The notes: generated by a model from the sequence alone, not told the origin. A stretch of 44,983 nucleotides of DNA from Spirochaetota bacterium (GCA_003246895.1 QKCL01000053.1:1-44983); one strand, 5' to 3'; numbered from the stretch's first letter, positions 8,353-17,157 are shown. A program made the numbers and translations.

Positions 8353-9137
8353 ACTCTCCGATAAAAAAAATATTCATCCTCGGAGCGGGCCGTATGGGAA
8401 TATGGCTCGCCGAAGAGCTTTGTCACGATTTTGAAGTTGCAGTATTTGACAAAGACCCTAAAAAGCTGAAGCACTTCTTCAACGTAAAGAGGTTTCTTAA
8501 TATTGAAGAGGTACAAGACTTCAAGCCGGATCTTATAATAAATTGTGTGAATCTTAATATCACCCAGGATGTATTCCGCCGGGTTATACCTCTACTGCCG
8601 GAAACATGCATTCTCAGCGATATCGCTTCGGTCAAAAACAATCTCCATGAGTTCTATGAAAGCACTAACATGCGCTATGTATCAACACACCCCATGTTCG
8701 GGCCCACTTTCGGCAATGTACGGGACCTGAGCAATGAAAGTGCCATTATAATTGAGGAATCTGATAAGGATGGAAAAGAGTTCTTCAGAAATTTCTATGC
8801 AGCGCTGAGTATTAAAATTTATGATTACAGCTTTCAGAAACATGATGAGGTCATAGCCTATTCTCTCTCAACTCCCTTTGCTTCATCAATTGTTTTCGCA
8901 GCATGCATGAAAAAAATTGACGCACCTGGAACAACCTTTAAAAAACACATGACCATTGCCAGGGGGCTTTTATCGGAGGATGAGTATCTGATTTCAGAAA
9001 TTCTTTTCAATCCCAATACGCTTGCCCAGATTGAAAAAATAAATTCCCAGCTGACCTATCTGACACACATAATAAAAGATAAAGACCATGAAGAGATGAA
9101 AAAACTGATTGAAAAGCTGAAGAAAAACATAGAATAA
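8349..9137 (+). CDS. tyrA: prephenate dehydrogenase
   Basis: Oxidative decarboxylation of prephenate toward tyrosine. The N-terminal Rossmann motif GAGRMG (about residues 12-17) is followed by DKDPKK, where the Asp after the second strand suggests NAD preference. Substrate-site motif THPMFGP is present. The all-helical C-terminal domain ends at 262 residues, with no ACT domain, unlike many Gram-positive TyrA proteins. It is the last gene of the operon, overlapping pheA by four bases, and is followed at once by a strong terminator. Confidence 0.9.
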   Translation: MNSPIKKIFILGAGRMGIWLAEELCHDFEVAVFDKDPKKLKHFFNVKRFLNIEEVQDFKPDLIINCVNLNITQDVFRRVIPLLPETCILSDIASVKNNLHEFYESTNMRYVSTHPMFGPTFGNVRDLSNESAIIIEESDKDGKEFFRNFYAALSIKIYDYSFQKHDEVIAYSLSTPFASSIVFAACMKKIDAPGTTFKKHMTIARGLLSEDEYLISEILFNPNTLAQIEKINSQLTYLTHIIKDKDHEEMKKLIEKLKKNIE

Positions 9138-9163
9138 AAAAGGGCTCCTCATGGAGCCCTTTT
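9138..9163. terminator. bidirectional terminator between tyrA and rlpA
   Basis: GGGCTCC / GGAGCCC stem with a 4-base TCAT loop, flanked by A and T runs on both sides. It lies one base after the tyrA stop codon and just beyond the end of the convergent rlpA, so it can serve both strands. Confidence 0.9.
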
Positions 9164-9167
9164 GTTT

Positions 9168-10247
9168 TTATTTTACAATAAATGATGTTATTCTGTCATT
9201 GGTGAGTTCATCTCTGACTTTTTCTGCTTCCTGGGAATTTATAAATCCTTCAACACGTACCTTGAAGAAATCTCCGTCCCTTATAACCCTGACAGTTTTG
9301 CCTGTCCTGGACTCTATCTGGGCTCTTAGCTTTTCAGCATTATTTCTGGAATAAAAAGCCCCAGCCTGAAGTTTCAGTGTTGAATCAACATAACCGGAAT
9401 TATTTGATTTCTCTGAGTACCCCTGATTAAGATCCTTTTCAGAAACAGGTTCAACATATTTGCTTTTATTATTATTGGTATAGGTAGTTCCGTTATTCCC
9501 CATCTTGATTACATTTATTCCCACCACAGCAGTGCCGGAACCGATCATATCAAGCTCTTTGGCGGCCGCAAATGACAGATCTATGATTCTGTTGCCTCTG
9601 TAAGGGCCTCTGTCATTAACCTTAATCCTTACACTTTTGCCGTTCTGAAGATTCCTTACCTCAAGAATTGTTCCAAAAGGCAGAGTTTTATGCGCAGCGG
9701 TATAAGTGTTCATATCAAATCTTTCACCGGAAGCTGTTACCCTGCCATGAAATTCCCTTCCATACCATGATGCCGCACCCTTCTGATAATACCTGTTTTC
9801 ACTGTACTGTCCGCCGTTATTACTGTTTCTTACATATACATTATTTCCGTTATTACTTCCGTATCCGTCAGAAACTTCAAACCCCTGGTTCTGGGAATTT
9901 TCCTGGTACCCGTTATTTTTTACCCCTGCAGTATTATTTGTATAACCCTGACTGGAGTAACCATTGCCCTTATCGTAGTTTTCATAACCAGAACCGCTGT
10001 TGTTTGAGTTGCTGTAGTTATTACCGTTTGAGCCGTTCACCTTCTGCACTGAATTATTGCTATATTTTGGAATTGTATCATCACCTGTTTTATCGTTTGT
10101 ATCAAATGATTCATATTCCTCAGTTCCAAAATTCCCCTTGTAATCATTAGACCTTGTCTGTGCCTTACCAGGAGTACATCCGATGTAGAGCATGATTGTT
10201 AGAAAACCTGTCAGTGATAATGCTATGCTCTTCATAAATTTACTCAT
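9168..10247 (-). CDS. rlpA: RlpA-like lipoprotein, DPBB and SPOR domains
   Basis: Envelope protein of the RlpA family, which in some species is a lytic transglycosylase acting on denuded glycan at septa. The start at 10247 has GGAGG seven bases upstream; an upstream ATG at 10262 lies before that site. A hydrophobic segment ends in LYIGC, a relaxed lipobox. An Asn/Gly/Ser/Tyr-rich low-complexity linker covers about residues 30-155. The double-psi beta barrel (about 156-249) has SWYG, His186 in AAHKTLPFG and Asp212 in NDRGP, the catalytic pair known from Pseudomonas RlpA. A SPOR domain (about 289-359) should bind denuded septal peptidoglycan. The unusually long linker suggests a reach from the outer membrane to the wall. 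It is convergent with tyrA. Confidence 0.88.
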   Translation of the reverse strand: MSKFMKSIALSLTGFLTIMLYIGCTPGKAQTRSNDYKGNFGTEEYESFDTNDKTGDDTIPKYSNNSVQKVNGSNGNNYSNSNNSGSGYENYDKGNGYSSQGYTNNTAGVKNNGYQENSQNQGFEVSDGYGSNNGNNVYVRNSNNGGQYSENRYYQKGAASWYGREFHGRVTASGERFDMNTYTAAHKTLPFGTILEVRNLQNGKSVRIKVNDRGPYRGNRIIDLSFAAAKELDMIGSGTAVVGINVIKMGNNGTTYTNNNKSKYVEPVSEKDLNQGYSEKSNNSGYVDSTLKLQAGAFYSRNNAEKLRAQIESRTGKTVRVIRDGDFFKVRVEGFINSQEAEKVRDELTNDRITSFIVK

Positions 10248-10398
10248 CTCCTTACCTCCCATATAATACTACACATTTATTTATATCGGCGGCTGATTCC
10301 TGTGCCTTAATCTTAAATTCTGTTTATGTCACAAAAATTCTTGACCAATTTATTATATGGCTTAAATCAATTACAAATACACTCTCAATGGGGTAACT

Positions 10399-11433
10399 AT
10401 GAAAATTGTATCAAACAAACCTACTATCACCAGAAAGGAGCTGGAAAATGTACTTAACTGTCTCATTAATGATGAACTTATTACAGGAAGTTCCGTTAAA
10501 ACATTTGAGTCTGCAGTTTCTGATCTGATTGGTTTAAAATATGCCCTTGCTGTAAACTCACTGACTTCTGCATATGTGCTGATTTTCAAATCCCTTGAAA
10601 TATCCGGTGATGATGAAATAATAATGCCTGCTTTCTACGGTCAGGCTGCACTGAGCGCCATTGACCTTACTTCAGGAAAGGCTGTAATAGTTGATTCAGA
10701 TGCAAACTCACTCTTCCCCACAATTGATCAGATAAAAGAAAAAATTACTGAAAAGACAAAAGCCATAGTTGTTTCTGATACATTCGGATATCACTTTGAT
10801 GCATCTGACCTGCTTGATTTAAATATACCTGTTATCGCAGACATATCTCATTCAATAGGAACCGAATTCAATGAAGCTCCTGCAGGCTCATATGCCTCAT
10901 TTGCAGTAGCTTCCTTTGCTCCTTCAATGATACTAACCACCGGAAACGGAGGAATAATTCTGACCAATAATTCAAAAAATTTCTCTGCCATGCGCGATCT
11001 CAGGGGGCACAGGGAAAGCTCAATAAATTACGATTTCTGCATGACCGACCTGCAGGGTTCAATGGGAATCTCCCAGTTCATGAAACTGAAGGAATTTCTT
11101 CGAAGACGCAGGGAAGTAGCCAAAAAATATCATGAATCGCTCAGAATGACTCCCCACAAGCCGGTTTTACTCTTCGGAGAGTCATATGCATATCAGACTT
11201 TTCCCGTAATTTTTGATGCTCCTGCAGACCGGGTTGAAAAATACTGGAAAAAACATGGAATCGAAATTGAAAAAGCGCTGCCTGTTCCAAATCATATACT
11301 CATGGGCTTAAAGGGATTTGACTTCCCCAATGCTGACCGTCTGTCAAAGAAGCTCTATACGCTGCCTCTTTATCCGACACTGAGCAGGAAGGAAATTGAC
11401 AAGGTTTCCAAAACTCTTGCAGCGTTTATTTAA
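10399..11433 (+). CDS. DegT/DnrJ/EryC1-fold protein lacking the PLP lysine
   Basis: Fold-type I aminotransferase relative, 344 residues. Family features include TFESAVSDLIGLKYALAVNS near the N terminus, the cofactor-site Asp148 and His151 (IADISHS) and the region ASFAPSMILTTGNGG. In canonical members that last region carries the PLP-binding lysine; here it is Met177 (ATG at 10927-10929). A normal transaminase reaction is therefore unlikely. The protein may be a repurposed binding or scaffold protein or have a different chemistry. Substitution of this Lys by His is known in ColD-type dehydratases, but Met is not. It is followed 23 bases later by a QueD-like gene, and no sugar-nucleotide genes adjoin. 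It is divergent from rlpA, with TTGACC at 10341 as a possible -35. Confidence 0.8.
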   Translation: MKIVSNKPTITRKELENVLNCLINDELITGSSVKTFESAVSDLIGLKYALAVNSLTSAYVLIFKSLEISGDDEIIMPAFYGQAALSAIDLTSGKAVIVDSDANSLFPTIDQIKEKITEKTKAIVVSDTFGYHFDASDLLDLNIPVIADISHSIGTEFNEAPAGSYASFAVASFAPSMILTTGNGGIILTNNSKNFSAMRDLRGHRESSINYDFCMTDLQGSMGISQFMKLKEFLRRRREVAKKYHESLRMTPHKPVLLFGESYAYQTFPVIFDAPADRVEKYWKKHGIEIEKALPVPNHILMGLKGFDFPNADRLSKKLYTLPLYPTLSRKEIDKVSKTLAAFI

Positions 11434-11456
11434 AATATTAAATCAGGGAGTAAATC

Positions 11457-11834
11457 ATGTACATTCTGACAGTTGAAGATAATTTTTCATCGGCACACCA
11501 GCTCCGGGGCTACAAAGGAAAATGTGAAAACATGCACGGCCATAACTGGAAGGTTACTTTAAGCATAAAAGGCAGTGAACTTGACAATATCGGCCTGCTC
11601 ATTGATTTTCATGAAATAAAAGGGATATTGAAAGATATAATGAACTACCTGGATCACAAGAATCTTAATGAGACAGCCCCCTTTGACACAATAAATCCAA
11701 GTTCAGAAAATATCGCAAGATACATATGTGAAGAGGTTGAACGGTCATTAAAAACCGGATATAAAGGCGTGACTGCAGAATCTGTAACAGTATGGGAATC
11801 AGGTACATCAAGATGTACCTACTATCCTGAATGA
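11457..11834 (+). CDS. queD: 6-pyruvoyl-tetrahydropterin synthase / QueD family
   Basis: A small T-fold enzyme of 125 residues. Zinc ligands are visible as His14 (SSAHQL), His27 and His29 (MHGHNW), with the catalytic Cys23 in GKCENMHGH. DHKNLN and the C-terminal Glu in WESGTS complete the active site. The Cys-x3-HGH arrangement is that of QueD (6-carboxy-tetrahydropterin synthase in queuosine synthesis), but related PTPS enzymes cannot be excluded. No other queuosine genes are nearby. GGGAG lies nine bases before the ATG. It shares a probable transcript with the preceding DegT-like gene. Confidence 0.85.
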   Translation: MYILTVEDNFSSAHQLRGYKGKCENMHGHNWKVTLSIKGSELDNIGLLIDFHEIKGILKDIMNYLDHKNLNETAPFDTINPSSENIARYICEEVERSLKTGYKGVTAESVTVWESGTSRCTYYPE

Positions 11835-11835
11835 T

Positions 11836-12189
11836 TCAGGACAGCAGTTCCTCAATTTTTTCCACGAGTTCATCCAGATTGGAAGATTTGGTGAGATAAG
11901 CATCAGCTGTCCATGTCATGAAATTACTCTTGTAGTTGGAATATGCAGTATAAATGATTACCGGAATTTTACCATCCATGGATATAATCTTACCGAGAGC
12001 CTCAATTCCGTCCATCTCAGGCATCCTTATATCCATAATAACCAGGTCAAACTTCTCTTTTTTGACAAGTTCAATACCCTCTTTACCGTTCGAAGCCTTT
12101 ACAACATCATAGCCGTTATCTTCCAGCTCTTCCGCATAGAGCTCCCTCAGACTCTCTTCATCTTCAACAATAAGTAGCTTTTTTTTCAT
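11836..12189 (-). CDS. stand-alone CheY-like response regulator
   Basis: Single receiver domain of 117 residues with no output domain. The acidic pair (VEDEE), phospho-acceptor Asp53 in IMDIRMPEMDG, the conserved Thr (IYTAY) and the Lys in YLTKSS are all present. It lies 66 bases downstream of the histidine kinase on the same strand, so it is the natural phosphorylation partner. It could act by protein contact or as a phosphorelay intermediate, perhaps with the orphan HPt protein at 17209. Its end is one base from the convergent queD stop codon. Confidence 0.92.
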   Translation of the reverse strand: MKKKLLIVEDEESLRELYAEELEDNGYDVVKASNGKEGIELVKKEKFDLVIMDIRMPEMDGIEALGKIISMDGKIPVIIYTAYSNYKSNFMTWTADAYLTKSSNLDELVEKIEELLS

Positions 12190-12255
12190 ATCTTCTCACC
12201 TGCAAAAATTATATAATTTAAATATAGTATATAACTCTTATGAGTCAAAAAAATA

Positions 12256-14328
12256 TCAATTTTCATCATCATTTTCTCTTACAGGCAGAGGAATTTTGAT
12301 CGTAAATTCAACTCCTCCCTCATCCCTGTTTGCAACATATATCTTCCCTTTGTGGTCCTTTATGATTTTTTTAACATTTGCAAGACCAAGTCCCACACCG
12401 GTGATTTTGGTTGTAAAAAACGGCTCAAATATTACATTCGGATCGTCTTCATTGATTCCTGTGCCGGTGTCCCTTACCCTTATAATGACATTTTCATCAT
12501 CACTTTCCGTGATAACCTCAATTCTTCCCCCTTCGGGAGTTGCATCCATGGAATTCTGGAACAGATTAAGTATAACCTGTTTCATCTGGTTGAAATCGGA
12601 TTTTACATTGGGGAGATTCTTTTCAAGGTCCAGCTTCAGTTTTATCTTCTTTTCGGAGAGTACATTTTTCAGAAGCCAGTATGTATCCCTTATGATATGA
12701 TTCAGGTCATTAAATTCCTTGATGTATTTGGAAGGCCTGGTAAAATCCATGACATTTGAAAGTATTTTCTCAAGTCTTTCCGATTCATTCAGTATTATCT
12801 CCGCTGACTGGAGTATCTTCTTTTCACTATTCTCCTGCTGAACGCTCTTTACAATCCGCTTGGCATAACCGCCCATTGTAACAAGAGGATTTCTTATTTC
12901 ATGAGCTATATGTGATGCGATACGCCCCACTGCGGCCATTTTCTCAGACTCAACAATGGCATCCTGCCTCTCTTCCAGTTTTTTCATCTCCCCCTTGACT
13001 TCTATTAAATTCATATAACTTTCAATCAGTGAGGCCGCCTGAAAAGAAAAGATAGACAGAAGATCAATGCTCTGATGAGTTATTCCGGTCATATTGTATT
13101 TATTATCAGCCACTATGACGCCGATTGACTTGTTAAAGGAGATGAGAGGCATGACAATAAACTCATTTACCTCCATGAACTCTCTCATTTCCTTGTCCAT
13201 CCTTTCATCATTGGAGGCATCTACAACATGAATCTTTTCCATGCGTTTAACACTTTGTGTAAGGATATTGCCCGCCGACAGAGGGATCTTGAATTTCTGG
13301 ACTTTTTCAAGCAGCTTGTTGGGCTTTATGTCAACAGGATACTCGGCATTAAGGTCTATTTCCGTTGATGACAGTGAATTCCACACCTCAATGGCATCTT
13401 CAAAGGAATCCGGCCCCACTGCAATCTTTCCTTCCAGATCATCATCCTCCACAAGGAAAAGCATGGCCCTGTTAAACCCGAGTCCTGAACCTGATGTTAC
13501 GCCGAAAAGAATGTTATAATAAAGTTTATCGGTTTCTGTTTCATCACCGATTGTTTCTGTCAGGTGACTAAGGATGGATGTGTGATAGTCCTTGCTGAAT
13601 CTGTCGGTTATGTCGTCCATTATTATAACAATCTGGTCCTCTCCATTGACAACCATTCCGGACAGTTTCAGATCAGCAATAATAGAGTCCCTGTTCACTG
13701 ACATGAGATGAACATTCTTTATGACAATAGAGTCCCTTTCAACATCATCCCTGACCTGATTAATGGCAATACGGAGCCTTGTATTAAGAAAATAGAACAG
13801 GCTCTCCAGGCTTTTGCCGGTAATTGAATCAAGTTCAAGATTAAACTTTTTGCAGAACCCCTCGTTGGCATATATGAGATTATCATTTTTATCAATAATC
13901 ATAAAATAGGAATTTATGGAACAAATTATATGACTGTAGAATTCGTTGAACTTCTTCAGTTCATCACTCTGGGAACTTACAATGGAATCGAACTGTTTAC
14001 CCACTGTGATAAGCTCCTTCATGAGTCCAGAAACTATGGGTTCGCCGATATCAGATTCCTTGAAGATGAACTTCCCTTTCTTGAACTCATTTATTACCTG
14101 GCTTATGCCCTTGAGATTATTCCAGAGAAAAAACCCTGTCTTATAGTAATAATAATAGAGCCTTGTAAAAAAGTATATGAGCATTCCGCAGATGAGCAGA
14201 ATATATGTTTTCAGTTTTATATCCTCATAATAAATCAGAACTGATATGATATATGTGGCAAGAATCAGGTTCGGGATAAATATTTTAAAAACCCAGTAAA
14301 AAATCTTTTTTCTGCTTTTCATATTCAT
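12256..14328 (-). CDS. membrane PAS-GAF sensor histidine kinase
   Basis: 690 residues. Two N-terminal transmembrane helices (about 8-32 and 40-62) with almost no periplasmic loop are followed by a PAS domain (about 130-245), a GAF domain (about 255-435), HisKA with His476 in SHIAHEIRNP, and a HATPase domain. The ATPase has an N box with Asn591 (LFQNSMDAT), DTGTGI, FEPFFTTK and GVGLGLA. The short membrane part and the PAS/GAF pair suggest sensing of a cytosolic or membrane signal. The adjacent single-receiver gene is probably its partner. A TATAAT-like box lies only a few bases before the ATG on the minus strand, so the start could instead be the in-frame ATG at 14322. Confidence 0.92.
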   Translation of the reverse strand: MNMKSRKKIFYWVFKIFIPNLILATYIISVLIYYEDIKLKTYILLICGMLIYFFTRLYYYYYKTGFFLWNNLKGISQVINEFKKGKFIFKESDIGEPIVSGLMKELITVGKQFDSIVSSQSDELKKFNEFYSHIICSINSYFMIIDKNDNLIYANEGFCKKFNLELDSITGKSLESLFYFLNTRLRIAINQVRDDVERDSIVIKNVHLMSVNRDSIIADLKLSGMVVNGEDQIVIIMDDITDRFSKDYHTSILSHLTETIGDETETDKLYYNILFGVTSGSGLGFNRAMLFLVEDDDLEGKIAVGPDSFEDAIEVWNSLSSTEIDLNAEYPVDIKPNKLLEKVQKFKIPLSAGNILTQSVKRMEKIHVVDASNDERMDKEMREFMEVNEFIVMPLISFNKSIGVIVADNKYNMTGITHQSIDLLSIFSFQAASLIESYMNLIEVKGEMKKLEERQDAIVESEKMAAVGRIASHIAHEIRNPLVTMGGYAKRIVKSVQQENSEKKILQSAEIILNESERLEKILSNVMDFTRPSKYIKEFNDLNHIIRDTYWLLKNVLSEKKIKLKLDLEKNLPNVKSDFNQMKQVILNLFQNSMDATPEGGRIEVITESDDENVIIRVRDTGTGINEDDPNVIFEPFFTTKITGVGLGLANVKKIIKDHKGKIYVANRDEGGVEFTIKIPLPVRENDDEN

Positions 14329-14423
14329 GGCATATTATACCCTTTTTAAACTATAAGGGAACTTCCAGAAACTGTACGCCCATGTCCCCTTGTAAGAACA
14401 GCATCTGATGAATCGGGTATTAT

Positions 14424-14440
14424 TTTGAAATTATTTCAAA
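14424..14440. promoter_or_regulatory. perfect inverted repeat, candidate operator upstream of rdgB
   Basis: TTTGAAA-TTA-TTTCAAA, seven-base perfect arms, in the 202-base divergent region between the histidine kinase and rdgB. Outer GGTA (14416-14419) and TACC (14441-14444) extend the symmetry after an asymmetric gap. Its symmetry resembles a dimeric repressor site; no regulator is adjacent. Confidence 0.35.
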
Positions 14441-14530
14441 TACCTTTTGCAAAGATGCCGCTAAAATAATTGTATATTCCAAATGAAGTAAAATCAACTT
14501 TTATATTAATATTTTAATGGAGAGTCCGGT

Positions 14531-15139
14531 TTGATAGTAGTCGTTGCAAGCAGAAATGAGAATAAAATCAGGGAAATAAGAAACAAATATTCAAAGCTGG
14601 AAGATATGGAATTCCTCGGCATTGGGGATTTTCCAGGATGCCCGGAAGTTGATGAGACAGGTTCTACTTTCTCGGAAAATGCACTTCTCAAGGCCCGTGA
14701 AATCTGCAGTTTCACAGGGGAGATCTCACTTGCCGATGACTCCGGACTGGTAGTCGATGCCCTTAACGGTGAACCCGGAGTTTTTTCAGCACGGTTCGGG
14801 GGAGAAGGCCTTTCAGATCATGACCGGACTGATCTCCTTCTTGAAAGAATGAGTTCAGTCCCCGCGGGAGGCAGGAGTGCGAGGTTTAAGTGTTCAATTG
14901 CAATTGTTCATCCTGACGGAAGGGAATATTCCACCGAAGGTATCTGCGAAGGATTAATCTCCTTCGAAAAAAAAGGGACAAAGGGTTTCGGCTATGACCC
15001 AGTTTTTGTGGTTAATGGCACAGAACTTACCATGGCGGAGATGGACATGGATCAGAAAAACAGAATCAGCCACAGGGCTGAGGCCCTGAAAAAGGCTGAG
15101 TCAATTCTGAAGGAGCTGTTATATGGTAACCGGAATTGA
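14531..15139 (+). CDS. rdgB: XTP/dITP diphosphatase (non-canonical purine NTP pyrophosphatase)
   Basis: Hydrolyses ITP, dITP and XTP to monophosphates, cleaning the nucleotide pool. The 202 residues show SRNENKIREI at the N terminus, TFSENALLKA, the metal-site ADDSGLVVDAL with the following GVFSARF, the GTKGFGYDPVF loop and KNRISHRAEAL near the C terminus. The start is TTG, with GGAG at 14519-14522 giving eight-base spacing. It overlaps nth by 17 bases, forming a two-gene DNA-maintenance operon. Confidence 0.94.
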   Translation: MIVVVASRNENKIREIRNKYSKLEDMEFLGIGDFPGCPEVDETGSTFSENALLKAREICSFTGEISLADDSGLVVDALNGEPGVFSARFGGEGLSDHDRTDLLLERMSSVPAGGRSARFKCSIAIVHPDGREYSTEGICEGLISFEKKGTKGFGYDPVFVVNGTELTMAEMDMDQKNRISHRAEALKKAESILKELLYGNRN

Positions 15140-15758
15140 ATCTAAAAAAATAATTTCAACACTGAGGAAAACCTATTCAAATACTGACCCGGACCTTCAC
15201 TTTGAAAACATTTATCAGCTCACAATAGCCGTGGTGCTCTCGGCCCAGACCACAGACAGACAGGTAAACGGGGTTACCCCTTTACTTTTTTCAAAATATC
15301 CCGGTTTCCGCGAACTTGCATACGCCTCCCTGGAGGAGGTTGAGAAAATCATTAAAAGTACCGGCTTCTATCACAATAAGGCAAAGAACATTATTGCTCT
15401 GGCAAAACATATAATGGATTTTCACGGCAGCATTGTTCCCGACAGCATGGAGGAACTTGTAAAAATTCCCGGCATCGGAAGAAAATCGGCCAATGTCATT
15501 CTTTCCATAGGCTACAATATTCCTGGTCTGGCAGTGGATACCCATGTTGCCAGGGTCTCAAAAAGGCTAGGCTACACTGAAAACGTTTCTCCGGAGAAAA
15601 TTGAAAGCGATTTATGCAGCATAATTCCCCCAGAGGACTGGAAAATTGCACATATACTATTCATCAGGCACGGAAGGGACAGGTGCAAATCTAGAAACCC
15701 GCTATGTACAGGATGCACTCTTGCCCGGTTCTGTTTATTTTTTTCAGAAACAAAATGA
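15123..15758 (+). CDS. nth: endonuclease III, DNA glycosylase/AP lyase
   Basis: Removes oxidised pyrimidines and cleaves abasic sites. The 211 residues include SAQTTD near the N terminus, the helix-hairpin-helix with catalytic Lys (IPGIGRKSANV), the catalytic Asp in VDTHVARVSKRLG, and a C-terminal 4Fe-4S cluster with the exact spacing Cys-x6-Cys-x2-Cys-x5-Cys. The ATG lies inside rdgB, so the two are probably translationally coupled. It ends directly against the stop codon of the convergent membrane protein gene, with no intergenic base. Confidence 0.95.
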   Translation: MVTGIESKKIISTLRKTYSNTDPDLHFENIYQLTIAVVLSAQTTDRQVNGVTPLLFSKYPGFRELAYASLEEVEKIIKSTGFYHNKAKNIIALAKHIMDFHGSIVPDSMEELVKIPGIGRKSANVILSIGYNIPGLAVDTHVARVSKRLGYTENVSPEKIESDLCSIIPPEDWKIAHILFIRHGRDRCKSRNPLCTGCTLARFCLFFSETK

Positions 15759-17087
15759 TCAGCGCCTGTAAATCTCTTTGAGTTTTTTCCGGAAAAAGAA
15801 TATAACTCTAAGGTCATTGCTGGCTGCTTTGTATTCCAGCATGGGATTTTGACCGGTGATTTTTTTCAGTGAAAGGTATGCAGTCTCTGAAATCTGCCTG
15901 TCTCCATCACTGAGTTTACCAAGGAGAAAGTATGCAGCTTTCTTTTTCTTTATATTTTCCAGTGAAAGGAGCAGCCATCTTTTCAGATCAGTGTTTGAGC
16001 TAATATACAGGTTAACGAAGATATCCCAGTTTTTCATTAAATGCATTGAGAAATAACTGCGGAAACGGGGCATGGAAGAAGAATCCTTTATTTTCCCGTT
16101 TTCAGAATAAAACAGCAGCAATGCCGTGAGTTTCTGAAAGTCAAAGTTTATTCCATTATCCGTGAAATATTCAAAAACGCTTTCTATACCATTTTCGGTT
16201 GTTTCCCTCAAAACTGTTTCCCACTGCCGGTCACTGAGATCTATTCTGTACCTGTACAGCCTCGCATAATGGACGAGATTCTCAAGTTTCTCCTCATTAT
16301 TGATACTCATTATCAGGCTGGAAATTTCAGAAACAGGCCTTGAACAGCCCGATTTCATAAGAAGTGATGCCGCTGCGTCATGTGTATAGGATCCAGGGGA
16401 TGTCATTCTGAAGAACAAATAGGTTACAGCAATAATTGCCATAAAGGCTGCTGCAGCTCCGGCAACCGAAACTGCCATGAATTTAAAGATATTTCTCCTG
16501 TTATCAGAAAACTCAAAGAGCATGAAGAACGAAAAAGAAACATATTTAAAAAATTTAATTCCTCCCACTCCATATCCTGAATCGAAAAAACTGTAGAGAG
16601 ATTTATCGATAGTAAAAAAGATAATTGAATATATAATAAACTGAGGAATCGCAATACTGGGTCGTCTGTTCTGTTTTATAATAAACGAAAGAATCAGGCA
16701 GTAAAACAGGGTATTTGAAAAACGCCCGTCCATAATTCTGAAAAATGGAACCGCCGGCCAGTCAGTAAGAGTTACATGATTCGTAAAAATAAATATCCAT
16801 GTCATGGCGTATATGATTAGAAAGGGAATTGCCCTGACCTGCAGAAAAAGATAAAGTTTCCCTCTCCTGCCATATACCTTGGAAAATATTTCTTTTAATT
16901 CCCTTATGTTGAGCTGAGAAAAAACAAAGACAACGTAAAATGACAGGACAAAAATATAGACCCTTACAATGAGAGAAATTCCTGTCCATAAAAACTTCAT
17001 ATTAAAAAAAACATTAAGTATATACAGAGAGAAAAGAATGAAAAAAAATGTCCTCAGTTTCCAGAGCTGTGCACCAATAATATTCAT
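15759..17087 (-). CDS. polytopic membrane protein of unknown function, helical repeat C-terminus
   Basis: I do not recognise the family. The first 240 or so of 442 residues are strongly hydrophobic, with roughly six to eight membrane helices. One segment, VSVAGAAAAFMAIIAVTYLF, is alanine-rich and clearly transmembrane. The remaining 200 residues are soluble and helical. Their last part (LKRWLLLSLENIKKKKAAYF, then LGKLSDGDRQISETAYLSLK) has the leucine/alanine spacing of HEAT- or Armadillo-like repeats. A membrane-anchored protein-interaction platform is possible, but no enzyme motif was seen. It is convergent with nth and divergent from the HPt operon. Confidence 0.75.
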   Translation of the reverse strand: MNIIGAQLWKLRTFFFILFSLYILNVFFNMKFLWTGISLIVRVYIFVLSFYVVFVFSQLNIRELKEIFSKVYGRRGKLYLFLQVRAIPFLIIYAMTWIFIFTNHVTLTDWPAVPFFRIMDGRFSNTLFYCLILSFIIKQNRRPSIAIPQFIIYSIIFFTIDKSLYSFFDSGYGVGGIKFFKYVSFSFFMLFEFSDNRRNIFKFMAVSVAGAAAAFMAIIAVTYLFFRMTSPGSYTHDAAASLLMKSGCSRPVSEISSLIMSINNEEKLENLVHYARLYRYRIDLSDRQWETVLRETTENGIESVFEYFTDNGINFDFQKLTALLLFYSENGKIKDSSSMPRFRSYFSMHLMKNWDIFVNLYISSNTDLKRWLLLSLENIKKKKAAYFLLGKLSDGDRQISETAYLSLKKITGQNPMLEYKAASNDLRVIFFFRKKLKEIYRR

Positions 17088-17157
17088 TTTACCACCTGTA
17101 ACGAATAACTGGTTCTAGATAATCAGATTACTTATTATTCATCAACACTTTATTTAT

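Noticed and set aside
9668-10150. Plus-strand ORF opposite the rlpA linker
   Set aside because: It is a shadow of the low-complexity linker; His/Tyr/Cys-rich translation, no ribosome site.
10399-11433. Ordinary sugar-nucleotide aminotransferase
   Set aside because: The PLP-binding lysine is replaced by Met177 and no sugar-nucleotide genes adjoin.
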